NCBI GenBank assembly: GCA_016721465.1
Contig: JADKIA010000003.1
Span: 372,001 to 436,000 of the forward strand
Reading direction: 5' to 3'
DNA from: Ideonella sp.
Lineage (GTDB): Bacteria > Pseudomonadota > Gammaproteobacteria > Burkholderiales > Burkholderiaceae_C
DNA: 64,000 nucleotides
A program made the position numbers and the translations under genes. Shown here in pieces: positions 1 through 8,580 of this stretch (position 1 is its first letter; every line of letters starts with the position of its first letter). The notes below the pieces were generated by a model, which was given only the letters and a program-made list of their open reading frames with translations, was not told the DNA's origin and made no database searches.

Positions 1-3000
1 AATCCCGCATCGCCGACCAGCCCGAGCACGCCGACCACCACCGACACGGGCTCGGACAAACAGGCCCAGGACTTCCAGGCGGCCTTCCAGCAGCAACAGG
101 GCGTCATCAACGGGCACCTGCAGTACACCTCGGCCAACGCCGAGGCCGCGCGCCACGACCCCCTGGCCGCGCGCCGCGATGCGCTGTATGCGGCATTCCA
201 GTCCGCACTGGGCAAGATCGATCGCAACAACCCCGCCAAGGCGCAGGGTGACATCGACAAGGTGCTCGGCGACGCCAGCGCACTGGCTGGGGAAGTCGGC
301 ACGTTTCGCCAGCAGGCCGAAAAGGCGAAGAACGACTGGGATTCGCGGCAAGGCAGCTTCGACGAGACCGTTCACAAGGTCGAGGAACTCGAGGCCTGGG
401 AGGACGCCAAGGCGCCGGCCCTGCGCGGCCTGGTGGACGGCATCCGCACCTACGTCAACCAGCGCCAGTACGCCCAGGCCACGACGACGCTCGACCAGTT
501 GCTGCCCAAGCTCGCACCGATCTACGAAGAGTACCTGCGGCAGAAGGAAGCCAAGCCGCAGTACGAACAGCAGCTGGCCGAGCAGACGGCGCGCCTGGAT
601 CCATTGAAGGCGGCCGATCGACCCTCGCAGCCGATGACGGCCAAGGCCGGCGAGGCCGATTCGGCGATGCAGCAGGCCAAGGGCAAGGCCGACAGCAAGG
701 ACTTCGTCGCCGGCCTCGAGCAGATGCACACCGTGCAGGCGGCCATCGACGAACTCGACCAGATGGCCAACGACCCCGAGCGCGCCAAGTTCCTCGCCGA
801 CATCGGTGGCGTCGAGCAGATCGTCCAGCCGCCGGCGGGCACGGCCTTCCATTCGCAGGAGGCGGACTGGAGCGCGATCACCGCGCTGAAGGACCAGGTC
901 GCGCCCGCCGGCGACGGCGGGGACTATGCCGGTGCGAACGGGATGCTGGCCGACCTGAAAGACAAGGTCGATGCGTTCAAGGCCAAGCACGACGAGCTCG
1001 AGCAGCAGAAGCAGGCCTACGAGGACGCACTGACCCAGGCGCAACCGCGACTGCAGGCGGTCTCGGTATCGGAACCACAGTACGCCAAGCTGCAGCCGAT
1101 GCAGCAGGCCCTCGACGCCGCGCGGACCCAGATGGAGGCGGCGGCGCAGGCCGAGGACTACGCGCAGGCGCTGACGCTGGTGCAGGATCTGTCGAGCCAG
1201 CTCGACGCGCTCGAGCAGGCCAAGGCCGAGATCGACCAGAAGAAGCAGGACTACGAGACGGCGCTGGCTGCAGTGCAGCCGAGGCTGCAGGCAGCGTCGG
1301 TGAGCGAGGCCCAGTACGTCAAGCTCGAGCCGATGCAGCAGGCCATTACGGCGGCGCAAACCGACATGGAGGCGGCAGCGCAGGCCGGCGACTACGACAA
1401 GGCCACCGCGTGCGTCCAGGACCTGAGCGCCAAGCTCGATGAGTTCGAACAGGCCAAGGCCGAGATCGACCAGAAGAAGCAGGACTACGAGACGGCGCTG
1501 GCTGCAGTGCAGCCGAGGCTGCAGGCGGCTTCCAGCTCGGAGCAGCGCTACGCCAAGCTCGAGCCGATGTTGCAGGAGCTGGCCCAGGCGCAGACATCGA
1601 TGGAAGCCTCGGCGCAGGCGGGCGACTACGAGCAGGCCAACGCGCAGCTCGACGACGTGAGCGAAAAGCTCGACGCCTGCGAGGACGCGCGCAAGGAACT
1701 CGACGAGGCGCGCCAGGCCTACGAGCAAGGGCTGGCCGAGGTGCAGCCTCGGCTGGACAAGGCACTGCAGCCGGCCCAGACCAAGGCGCTGAACACCGCA
1801 CGCGATGCCGTCGCAACGGCCAAGACGGACGTCGACACGGCTGCCAAGGCCGACGACTACGACGCGGCCGTGAAAGGCCTCGACACCCTGCGCGGCAAGC
1901 TCGACGAGTTCGACAAGGCCGTCGAGGCACTCGACGCGAAGAAGAAGGACTACGAGACGTTGCTGAGCACGCTGCAGCCGCGCCTGGCCAAGGCGGCGCA
2001 GGTGAAGAACGACAAGCTCAAGAAGGACCAGGACCACCTCGCGGCCGACCAGAAGAGCATGGAAGCTTCGGCGTTGGTCGGCGACTGGGAAGAGGCGCTG
2101 ACCACCGCGCAGGACCTGTCCAAGCAGCTCGACACGTTCGAGAAGGCGGCTGCCGACGACGGCAGCATGCAGTCGTCGCTGGGCGGCGAGGTATCGATCG
2201 GGGAGATCTCGCTGAAGAAGGTGACCTTCACCTATCTCAAGGCAGAGGCCAAGGTGGGTGCGGCGATCAAGTTCGGCCTGGCCGGCGACCCGCCGGCCGG
2301 CAGCAACGTCAAGAAGGAAGACGTCGAGAAGAGCGTGCTGCAGAAGGCGCAGGAGGTGTTCAACGCCGGCAAGTGGGAGATGGGCGAGGCGGTCAAGGTC
2401 AATCCCAAGGAACGGTCGGTGACGCTGGCGGTGGCGCCCACCTTCACCTGCGAGTGGGGTCCGGTCAAGGGCGAGTTCGCGCCCGTGGAGGTGTCGCTGA
2501 TCGGCTGGGACAAGAAGAGCGGACTGAGCGGGCCGAAGGCCACGGTCGTCAGCCTGACCCTCTCGTACAAGAACGAGTCCATGCGCGTGACGGTGGGCGA
2601 CGTGACCATCGAGTTCGCGGCGGCCGGCAGCTTCGGGGTCGAGATTTCGCCGGACTATGCCGCGATCGCCGAGTGGGTGCTGAAGAACGTCGCGGAGAGC
2701 CTGCTGGAGACGATGGTCGAGGGCATCGTGCTCGACACCGCCGCGCTGGCGGCGGCGGCCGGTGCGGTGGCATTGCCGGCGGCCGCGGCGGTGGCCATCG
2801 GCTTTGGCATGTACCAGGAGTCGCGCAACATGGCGGCCGACCAGGCGGCCATCGCCACCGCCCTGCCCGCGCGCAAGAAGGCCGAGCAGGTGGCCAGCAG
2901 CTACGCCAGCGTGCTGTGCGGTGGCAAGAGCGGCGGCTCCGACGAAGGCGCCCAGAGCGCCAACGCGCAGCTCGCCCAGATCATGGACAAGACCGGCGCC

Positions 3001-3228
3001 ACGCGCGAGCAGGTGCAGGAAGCGATCCGCAAGGCACAGGGCGGCTACGAGGCGGTGCGCGGCAAGGAGATCCAGCGCATCAAGGAACTGATGTACGCCG
3101 AGGCCTGCAGCAACTTCGATGAGGGCCACAAGAGCGAGTTCGGCTTCCTCGAGAACCGCGGCCCGGACTGGGGCTTCCGCGGCAGCTTCCGCAAGACGCT
3201 GCGCATCGTGCTGTTCGGCGGCGACTGA
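1..3228 (+). CDS. Coiled-coil tandem-repeat protein, 5' end outside the window
   Basis: The reading frame is open from base 1, so the true start lies upstream; an internal ATG at 262 is not a convincing start. The protein is rich in Ala, Gln, Asp, Glu and Lys and looks helical throughout. About five repeats of 78 residues run from roughly base 1000 to 2150, each with a core like QDYETALAAVQPRLQ followed by a GDYxxA segment. After the repeats comes a non-repeated region with beta-like character (about 2190-2640), an Ala/Gly-rich hydrophobic stretch near 2740-2810 that could enter a membrane, and a C-terminal helical tail ending in an FGGD sequence. No enzyme motif was recognised. Similar repeat-rich proteins occur beside contractile-injection and secretion loci, but nothing here proves that role. 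Function unknown. Confidence 0.85.
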   Translation, partial: NPASPTSPSTPTTTDTGSDKQAQDFQAAFQQQQGVINGHLQYTSANAEAARHDPLAARRDALYAAFQSALGKIDRNNPAKAQGDIDKVLGDASALAGEVGTFRQQAEKAKNDWDSRQGSFDETVHKVEELEAWEDAKAPALRGLVDGIRTYVNQRQYAQATTTLDQLLPKLAPIYEEYLRQKEAKPQYEQQLAEQTARLDPLKAADRPSQPMTAKAGEADSAMQQAKGKADSKDFVAGLEQMHTVQAAIDELDQMANDPERAKFLADIGGVEQIVQPPAGTAFHSQEADWSAITALKDQVAPAGDGGDYAGANGMLADLKDKVDAFKAKHDELEQQKQAYEDALTQAQPRLQAVSVSEPQYAKLQPMQQALDAARTQMEAAAQAEDYAQALTLVQDLSSQLDALEQAKAEIDQKKQDYETALAAVQPRLQAASVSEAQYVKLEPMQQAITAAQTDMEAAAQAGDYDKATACVQDLSAKLDEFEQAKAEIDQKKQDYETALAAVQPRLQAASSSEQRYAKLEPMLQELAQAQTSMEASAQAGDYEQANAQLDDVSEKLDACEDARKELDEARQAYEQGLAEVQPRLDKALQPAQTKALNTARDAVATAKTDVDTAAKADDYDAAVKGLDTLRGKLDEFDKAVEALDAKKKDYETLLSTLQPRLAKAAQVKNDKLKKDQDHLAADQKSMEASALVGDWEEALTTAQDLSKQLDTFEKAAADDGSMQSSLGGEVSIGEISLKKVTFTYLKAEAKVGAAIKFGLAGDPPAGSNVKKEDVEKSVLQKAQEVFNAGKWEMGEAVKVNPKERSVTLAVAPTFTCEWGPVKGEFAPVEVSLIGWDKKSGLSGPKATVVSLTLSYKNESMRVTVGDVTIEFAAAGSFGVEISPDYAAIAEWVLKNVAESLLETMVEGIVLDTAALAAAAGAVALPAAAAVAIGFGMYQESRNMAADQAAIATALPARKKAEQVASSYASVLCGGKSGGSDEGAQSANAQLAQIMDKTGATREQVQEAIRKAQGGYEAVRGKEIQRIKELMYAEACSNFDEGHKSEFGFLENRGPDWGFRGSFRKTLRIVLFGGD
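1216..1526 (+). repeat. Pair of exact 77-bp direct repeats, 234 bp apart
   Basis: Bases 1216-1292 and 1450-1526 read as identical over 77 bp, offset by exactly 234 bp (78 codons). The neighbouring repeat units are only similar, so this pair is either a recent duplication or was homogenised by gene conversion. The spacing keeps the frame, so unit number could vary between strains. Confidence 0.85.
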
Positions 3229-3237
3229 GGCGGGCCA

Positions 3238-4410
3238 GTGGCAGCGACCCTCCAAACATCCGTGCTGCAAGGCCTGCGTGTGCTCGAACTCGGCCAGGTG
3301 CTGGCTGCGCCGTTCGCCGGAGCGATCTTTGCGGACCTGGGCGCCGAGGTGCTGAAGATCGAGCGCGTGGAAGGCGGCGACGATGCGCGGCGCATGGGCC
3401 TGCCGTTCCGCCACGGCGATGCGCTGGCCTTCCACATCTTCAACCGCGGCAAGCAATCGCTGGCGCTCGATCTGAAGAGCCAGGCCGGTCTTGCCGCCTT
3501 CGAAGTGCTGGCCGCGCAGGCCGACATCCTGGTGCACAACCTGCGCCCCGGCGTGGCCGCCGAGATGGGGCTCGACGGCCCGGCGCTGTGCGCCCGCCAC
3601 CCGCGGCTGATCTACTGCGAGATTTCCGCGTTCGGCCACACCGGCCCGATGGCAGGGCGGCCCGGCTACGAGCCATTGGTGCAGGCCTACAGCGGCCTGT
3701 CCAGCACCAACGGCGGGCCGGACGACCCGCCCATCCGCATCGGCGCCTCGGTGTGCGACCAGGGCACCGGCATGTGGGCCGTGATCGGTGCGCTGGCACT
3801 GCTGCAACAGCGCCAGCGCACCGGGCGCGGGGGCGTGGTGCAGGCCTCGCTGCTCGAAACGGCGATGGTGTGGAACGCGCAGAAGGCCGACGCCTGGATC
3901 AACCAGGGCCAGCTGCCCGTGCGCCATGCCAGTGGCCACCCGGGGTTCGTGCCCTACGAGGCCTTCGAGGCCAGCGACGGCCCCTTCCTCATCTGCTGCG
4001 GCAACGATCGCCTGTTCGGGAAACTGGCGCAGGAAATCGGGCAGCCGCAATGGACCGCCGATCCGCGCTTCGCCACCAATCAGGCGCGCCTTCAACACAA
4101 GGCCGCCCTGTTCGCCGATCTGTGCCCGCTGTTGCGCGCTGCGCCGCGCCAGCAATGGATGGCACGCTTCGAAGCCGTGGGCGTGCCCTGCTCGCCCATC
4201 CTCAGCGTGCCCGAGGTGATGCAGGAGCCCCAGGTCAAGGCGCTGGGCATGGTGTTGCCGGTGCCGGGGGAGGACTTCCACCTGACCGGGCTGCCCTTGT
4301 CCTTCGACGGGCAGCGGCCGGGGTTTGCGTGCGGGGCACCGAGCCTGGGGCAGCACAACGACAGGCACGGCTTGCCACCGTTGGCTGGTGAGCCGACGAT
4401 GACACCTTAG
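3238..4410 (+). CDS. CaiB/BaiF family (class III) CoA transferase
   Basis: The 390-residue protein has the typical family start (LRVLELGQVLAAPFAGAIFADLGAEVLKIE) in two parts: LRVLELGQ at residues 13-20 and FADLGAEVLKIE at 31-42. The segment RIGASVCDQGTG (residues 167-178) matches the region holding the catalytic aspartate of this family, so D174 is the likely nucleophile that forms the acyl-aspartyl intermediate. Family members move CoA between organic acids in the cytoplasm; the substrate cannot be told from sequence. The start is GTG at 3238, 9 bp after the previous stop. Length is normal for the family (about 390-410). Confidence 0.9.
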   Translation: MAATLQTSVLQGLRVLELGQVLAAPFAGAIFADLGAEVLKIERVEGGDDARRMGLPFRHGDALAFHIFNRGKQSLALDLKSQAGLAAFEVLAAQADILVHNLRPGVAAEMGLDGPALCARHPRLIYCEISAFGHTGPMAGRPGYEPLVQAYSGLSSTNGGPDDPPIRIGASVCDQGTGMWAVIGALALLQQRQRTGRGGVVQASLLETAMVWNAQKADAWINQGQLPVRHASGHPGFVPYEAFEASDGPFLICCGNDRLFGKLAQEIGQPQWTADPRFATNQARLQHKAALFADLCPLLRAAPRQQWMARFEAVGVPCSPILSVPEVMQEPQVKALGMVLPVPGEDFHLTGLPLSFDGQRPGFACGAPSLGQHNDRHGLPPLAGEPTMTP

Positions 4411-4472
4411 CCGCGCGTCACGTCCCAGTCGATTTGCCCACCCGAAGTCGCACCACCACGAGGAAGAGCGAG

Positions 4473-4895
4473 ATGTCTGCTGCCATGATTGCCGCGCTGG
4501 TCTTTACGGTGGCGCTGCTCGTCACGACGGCCTACTTCGTCATGGGTTCCATTCCGCTGCTGGTTCTGAAGCACGACACGCCACTTGATGCGCGCTTCGT
4601 GCGGGGTTTCTTCAACACCTACTACGTCGCCGCATTCGTCTCGGCGACGGCAACCTCGATCAGCTTCGCATTGGCCGGACGCGCAGGGCTCGCAGCCGGT
4701 GCGGCGGTGCTGGCCTTGATCGCCCTCGGCTTGCGCCAGAAGGTCATTCCCAAGATGGATTCGCTCGGCGCAGAAATCCAGTCGAATGCGATGGACGCCA
4801 TTCCGGGATTCCGCAGAACGCACATCGCCGCCATCCTGTTCAACGTCGTGCAGCTGGTGGCCATCGTATGGAGTCTCACCACCTTGGGCCGCTAG
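4473..4895 (+). CDS. Small integral membrane protein (DUF1772/anthrone-oxygenase-like)
   Basis: The 140-residue protein has about four hydrophobic segments: residues 3-27, 47-68, 69-88 and 118-138. It carries GSIPLLVLKH after the first helix and a conserved-looking FFNTYYVAAF stretch. I placed the start at ATG 4473 because a GAGGAAGAG ribosome site lies just upstream; an in-frame TTG at 4434 would add 13 polar residues. It resembles small membrane proteins of the DUF1772/DUF4149 kind, but the match is from memory and weak. It probably sits in the inner membrane; function unknown. Confidence 0.7.
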   Translation: MSAAMIAALVFTVALLVTTAYFVMGSIPLLVLKHDTPLDARFVRGFFNTYYVAAFVSATATSISFALAGRAGLAAGAAVLALIALGLRQKVIPKMDSLGAEIQSNAMDAIPGFRRTHIAAILFNVVQLVAIVWSLTTLGR

Positions 4896-5010
4896 CACGG
4901 GCAAGGCGCCAAGCCGCAGCGTGAGGCTCGGTTCCGGTCTTGTGCGGCCGCGTTGCACAGATCGAGTTGCCGCATACTCGCAGCCGTCCAAAGCCGATCG
5001 GAGCAGACCC

Positions 5011-5118
5011 ATGCGACACCTGAAGACCAACGCGAAGGCCGCGCAGGCGCAGCCTCATTCCGACCCGGCAGACGACCGCCTGTGGCTTGCCAACGAACGC
5101 GAAAGCGGCTTCCAATGA
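5011..5118 (+). CDS. Possible 35-residue leader ORF coupled to the Bug receptor gene
   Basis: A short frame from ATG 5011 encodes a polar peptide (MRHLKTNAKAAQAQPHSD and so on, ending ESGFQ). Its TGA stop overlaps the start of the downstream receptor gene as ATGA at 5115-5118. The receptor start has no clear ribosome site of its own, so translational coupling is plausible. No family recognised. It could be a chance frame. Confidence 0.35.
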   Translation: MRHLKTNAKAAQAQPHSDPADDRLWLANERESGFQ

Positions 5119-6086
5119 AACCCCCTCGGCTTCAAGCCCTCTGTGCCATCGCCACCCTGTTCTTGGTGGGTGTCGCTGCCGCTCAGGCTCAGGACTACCC
5201 CGCCAAGCCCCTGACCATCGTCGTGCCCTTCGCCGCCGGCAGCGGCACCGACCAGATGGCCCGCGCCATGGGCCAGGCCCTGACCGAGGCCACCAAGGTG
5301 CCGGTGGTGGTGGACAACAAGCCGGGCGCCAACGGCTTCATCGCGTCGCAGTACGTGGCCCGCGCGGCGCCCGACGGCTACACGATGCTGATGACCACCA
5401 ACACCACGCACGCGGCCAACGAGCACCTGTACAACAAGCTGCCCTATGACCCGGTGAAGGATTTCAGCCCCGTCATCCTGCTGGCCAAGGGCCACATGGC
5501 ACTGCTGGTGAATCCCAATTCGCCCTACAAGACCGTGGCCGATCTGCTGGCCGATGCGCGCAAGCGTCCGGGCAAGTTGAGCTTCGGCAGCGGCAGCTCG
5601 TCCAGCCGCGTGGGCAGCGAGCTGCTGCGCCAGATGGCCGGTGTGGACGCGCTGCACGTGCCCTACAAGAGCAACCCCTTTGCCATCACCGACCTGATGG
5701 GCGGGCAGATCGACTTCATGTTCGCCGACGCGCCCACGGCCGTGCCGCAGATCAACGGCGGCAAGCTGCGCGCGCTGGCCGTCAGCGGCACCCGGCGACT
5801 GCCCAGCCTGCCCAACGTGCCCACGGTGGACGAGGCCGGCGTGAAGGGCTACGACATGAGCTACTGGACGGCCGTGTACCTGCCCGCGAATGCGCCGCCG
5901 GCGGTGGTGAAGAAACTCAACGAGCTGCTGGCCAAGGGCATGAACGCACCCACGGTGCTGACCTTCCAGGCCAATACCAGCGGTGAGCTGTCGTTGAGCA
6001 CCCCCGAGGGCCTGGCCGCCTTCCAGGCTGCCGAATCGCAGAAGTGGGGCCGCGTGATCAAGGCCGCCGGCATTCAGCCCGAGTAA
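5115..6086 (+). CDS. Bug/TctC-family periplasmic solute-binding receptor
   Basis: The 323-residue protein starts with a clear Sec signal peptide (residues 1-25, ending VGVAAAQA) followed by QDYPAKPLTIVVPFAAGSGT, the typical mature start of Bug receptors. Later family signatures are VVDNKPGANG and the GGQIDFMFAD stretch. Bug proteins bind carboxylates or similar small molecules in the periplasm, sometimes for tripartite tricarboxylate transporters; no membrane TctAB partners are present here, as is usual for Bug genes in Burkholderiales. The start at 5115 was chosen for the signal peptide; it overlaps a short upstream frame by ATGA. Confidence 0.92.
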   Translation: MKPPRLQALCAIATLFLVGVAAAQAQDYPAKPLTIVVPFAAGSGTDQMARAMGQALTEATKVPVVVDNKPGANGFIASQYVARAAPDGYTMLMTTNTTHAANEHLYNKLPYDPVKDFSPVILLAKGHMALLVNPNSPYKTVADLLADARKRPGKLSFGSGSSSSRVGSELLRQMAGVDALHVPYKSNPFAITDLMGGQIDFMFADAPTAVPQINGGKLRALAVSGTRRLPSLPNVPTVDEAGVKGYDMSYWTAVYLPANAPPAVVKKLNELLAKGMNAPTVLTFQANTSGELSLSTPEGLAAFQAAESQKWGRVIKAAGIQPE

Positions 6087-6098
6087 CGCAACAAGAGA

Positions 6099-6740
6099 AT
6101 GGCCAACCCCATGCCCGCCAAGGCGATTCCGGCCGGCCTGTTCATGGGCGACGACCGAGCCCTGCGCTGCGGCTGGTGCCAGGCCAGCCCGGCCTACCAG
6201 CACTACCACGACACCGAGTGGGGCTTCCCCGTCACCGACGATCGACGCCTGTTCGAGAAACTCTGCCTCGAAGGCTTTCAGGCCGGCCTGAGCTGGCTCA
6301 CCATCCTGAACAAGCGCGAGGCCTTTCGCGCTGGCTTCGCCAACTTCGAGGCCGAGCAGGTGGCGCGTTTCGACGCGCGCGATGTGGCGCGCCTGTTGGC
6401 CGATGCCGGCATCGTGCGCCACCGCGGCAAGATCGAATCCACCATCAACAACGCGCAGCGCGTGATTGAGCTGCGGCGCGAGTTCGGCTCGCTTTCGTCC
6501 TATGCCTGGGGCTTTGAACCACCCCCTGGCTCGCGCCCCAAGCGCCTCACGCTGGAGCTCTTGCGCAGCATGACCACCTCGCCCGAGTCCGTGGCCATGT
6601 CCAAGGACCTGAAGCAGCGCGGCTGGACCTTTGTCGGCCCCACCACGGTGTACGCCTTCATGCAGGCCATGGGGCTGGTGAACGACCATCTGCAGGGGTG
6701 CCATGTGCGCAGCCGTGCCAGCACACCCGTGCCGCGATGA
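6099..6740 (+). CDS. tag: DNA-3-methyladenine glycosylase I
   Basis: This 213-residue protein is a Tag-type base-excision repair enzyme that removes 3-methyladenine from DNA. The N-terminal zinc ligands are visible as C24 in RCGWC and H37 in YHDTEWG, and the C-terminal pair in NDHLQGCHVR. The YHDTEWGFP motif also holds the Glu (E40) region that binds 3-methyladenine. It has a slightly longer N-terminus than the E. coli enzyme. It overlaps the next gene by ATGA at 6737-6740, so the two are probably co-translated. Confidence 0.93.
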   Translation: MANPMPAKAIPAGLFMGDDRALRCGWCQASPAYQHYHDTEWGFPVTDDRRLFEKLCLEGFQAGLSWLTILNKREAFRAGFANFEAEQVARFDARDVARLLADAGIVRHRGKIESTINNAQRVIELRREFGSLSSYAWGFEPPPGSRPKRLTLELLRSMTTSPESVAMSKDLKQRGWTFVGPTTVYAFMQAMGLVNDHLQGCHVRSRASTPVPR

Positions 6741-7282
6741 CGACGCAGCCCGAGCCGCCACGACGCTGCGTGGTGGTGGGCACCAGCGGCGCCGGAAAGA
6801 CACGCTTTGCCCGCGAGCTGGCGGCGCGCCTGCACTGCCCGCATGTCGAGCTCGACGAGTTGTTCTGGGGTCCGCACTGGACGCCCAAGCCCGCCGCCGA
6901 ATTCCTGCGCCTGGCCACCTGCGCCGCGGCCGGCGAGCGCTGGGTCATCGATGGCAACTACAGCGTCACGCGCGATGCCGTTTGGCCGGCTGCCACGCAC
7001 ATCGTGTGGCTGAACTTCGGCCGGGCCACGGTGCTCGGCCGCATCCTTCGGCGCACGGTGCGGCGCGTGGCGACGCGCCAGGCGCTTTGGCATGGCAACC
7101 GGGAATCGTTCGGCAAGGCCTTCCTGTCGCGGCAGTCCATCCTGGTGTGGTCGGCCACCACCTTCGCCAAGAACCGAAGGCGCTATGGCCAGCTGATGGC
7201 CTCGGGTGCCTTCGCTCAGGCCAAGTGGGTGGAGCTGCGCAATCCGGCGCAGGCGGACGCGTACCTCCGGCATTGGCAATGA
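6737..7282 (+). CDS. P-loop adenylate-kinase-like NTPase
   Basis: The 181-residue protein has a Walker A motif GTSGAGKT near residue 14, followed by a small-kinase layout: an ELDELFW segment and a WVIDGNY segment, both typical of the topology-modulation/FlaR-like or shikimate-kinase-like P-loop proteins. It probably phosphorylates a small molecule or nucleotide in the cytoplasm, but the substrate is unknown. ATG 6737 overlaps the tag stop codon and is preferred to a GTG further upstream at 6698. Confidence 0.8.
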   Translation: MTTQPEPPRRCVVVGTSGAGKTRFARELAARLHCPHVELDELFWGPHWTPKPAAEFLRLATCAAAGERWVIDGNYSVTRDAVWPAATHIVWLNFGRATVLGRILRRTVRRVATRQALWHGNRESFGKAFLSRQSILVWSATTFAKNRRRYGQLMASGAFAQAKWVELRNPAQADAYLRHWQ

Positions 7283-7340
7283 GTCCATGGCACCTCGCCG
7301 GGATGAGCTCGACGCTCGACGCCTCGTGGGCGCGCCGGCG

Positions 7341-7907
7341 ATGAACGCTCGGCTGCGGTTTGGTGCGGTGGTCATGGCGCTGGTCGTGGCGGCCGGCGCG
7401 GCCCATGCCCTTCGCACCGGCCCACCGCGCACCGAGCGCATCGACATGGTGGTGATCCATTCCACCGGCGGCCCCACCTGCGACCTGCGCACTGGCCTGC
7501 CGATCTGGGTGGGCGCCGGCACGCTGGAAGACAACCTGCGCCAGATCGAGGCCCACCCCACGCTCGGCATCCACCACATGATCGACCGCGATGGCACCGC
7601 GCGTGCCAGCGTGCCCGAGGATCAACTCGCGCACCATGTGTTCCGCTACAGCGGGCGATCGATCGCCATTGAGCTCGTCAACGACGGCGACGGCATCGAT
7701 CCGTTTCCCGCGGCGCAGCTGGATGCCCTGGTGGCCTTGCTGCGCGAGATCCGGCAACGCCATGGCCTCGCGCGCGACGGTGTGAGGCGGCACTCCGACC
7801 TGGATGCGGGATCCATGGCCTGCGATCGATCGAGACGACGCAAGGTGGACCCGGGCACCGCCTACCCGCACGAGACCATTCTGGACCGTGCATTTCGCAG
7901 CCCCTGA
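7341..7907 (+). CDS. Periplasmic N-acetylmuramoyl-L-alanine amidase (Amidase_2 fold)
   Basis: The 188-residue protein has a signal peptide (about residues 1-23, ending AGAAHA) and an Amidase_2/PGRP-type domain. MVVIHSTGG carries the first zinc-ligand His, GIHHMIDRDG is the usual core strand, and RRHSDLD plus a C-terminal KVDPG motif supply the remaining His and Asp ligands. It should cut the bond between MurNAc and the stem peptide of peptidoglycan in the periplasm. ATG 7341 is preferred because it opens the signal peptide; ATG 7287 is in frame but would put a charged tail before it. Confidence 0.85.
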   Translation: MNARLRFGAVVMALVVAAGAAHALRTGPPRTERIDMVVIHSTGGPTCDLRTGLPIWVGAGTLEDNLRQIEAHPTLGIHHMIDRDGTARASVPEDQLAHHVFRYSGRSIAIELVNDGDGIDPFPAAQLDALVALLREIRQRHGLARDGVRRHSDLDAGSMACDRSRRRKVDPGTAYPHETILDRAFRSP

Positions 7908-8013
7908 ACCATCCGCGCGGTGCGACGGGCAGCGTGGGCTACGATCTGCCCGGCATGCCGAGGTGCCCAGGCCGTTGCCGCGGCCGTGCCAAACCATCGA
8001 CCGGAGCCGCTGC

Positions 8014-8140
8014 CATGTCCATTCACGCCACCCAGATCATTGCCGCCTGCCTGGCCCGGGTGCTGTTGACCACGCCGGTGGCGCTCCGGATCGCGTTCTT
8101 CCCCACGCTGCCCTTGGCCAGAGCGGCCAGAGCGGGCTGA
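8014..8140 (+). CDS. Possible 41-residue hydrophobic peptide
   Basis: A short frame from ATG 8014 has a GGAG ribosome site at a fair distance (before GCCGCTGCC) and encodes one hydrophobic segment followed by an Arg/Ala-rich end. The next gene starts 10 bp after its stop. It could be a small membrane peptide or chance; no family recognised. Confidence 0.25.
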
Positions 8141-8150
8141 GGGGCAGCCG

Positions 8151-8564
8151 GTGGCCGCTGCCGGCTCCGTCTTGCGCTGGGCGTTCGCCGCGGCGGCGGT
8201 GCTGGCCTGTGGCATGCTGACCGTGCAAGCCGCACCCACCGTGGCTTCGAGCCGGGAGGCCAGCGCCGTGAAGGACATCCGCTTCGTCATTTTTCACACG
8301 CCGGGCCCCAAGTGGGTGGCGGGCAAGAGCCTGTTCGAGCAGGAGGGCGTGCAGGCGCATGTCGAGCACTACCGCCGCCTGCACACCCAGGGCAAGCTGG
8401 CGCTGGGTGGGCCTCACCTCGACGCGGGCGGGGGCGGCATGATGATCCCCGAGGCCGGCCTGTCGGAGCAGGAACTCACTGAGTTTGCGCAGGCCGATCC
8501 GGCCGTGCAAAGTGGCCTGCTGCTGGTGCAGGTCAGGCCCTGGTTGATCGGCATGAAGCGCTAG
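8151..8564 (+). CDS. Exported YCII-related domain protein
   Basis: The 137-residue product begins at GTG 8151 with a signal peptide (residues 1-27, ending TVQAAP). The rest looks like a YCII/DGPF-type ferredoxin-like fold: DIRFVIFHTPGPKW, then HVEHYRRLHTQGKLALGGPHLD, and a FAQADPAVQSGLL segment near the end. The His in HVEHYRRL is typical of the family. YCII proteins are small dimeric proteins, some catalytic, many unknown. An exported version is less common. Role unknown. Confidence 0.75.
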   Translation: MAAAGSVLRWAFAAAAVLACGMLTVQAAPTVASSREASAVKDIRFVIFHTPGPKWVAGKSLFEQEGVQAHVEHYRRLHTQGKLALGGPHLDAGGGGMMIPEAGLSEQELTEFAQADPAVQSGLLLVQVRPWLIGMKR

Positions 8565-8580
8565 TGCCGGCAGACGCTGC

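Noticed and set aside
5055..6803. A 582-codon minus-strand frame over the Bug receptor and tag genes
   Set aside because: It is His/Gly/Arg-rich, has no known domain and is antisense to two clearly conserved genes.
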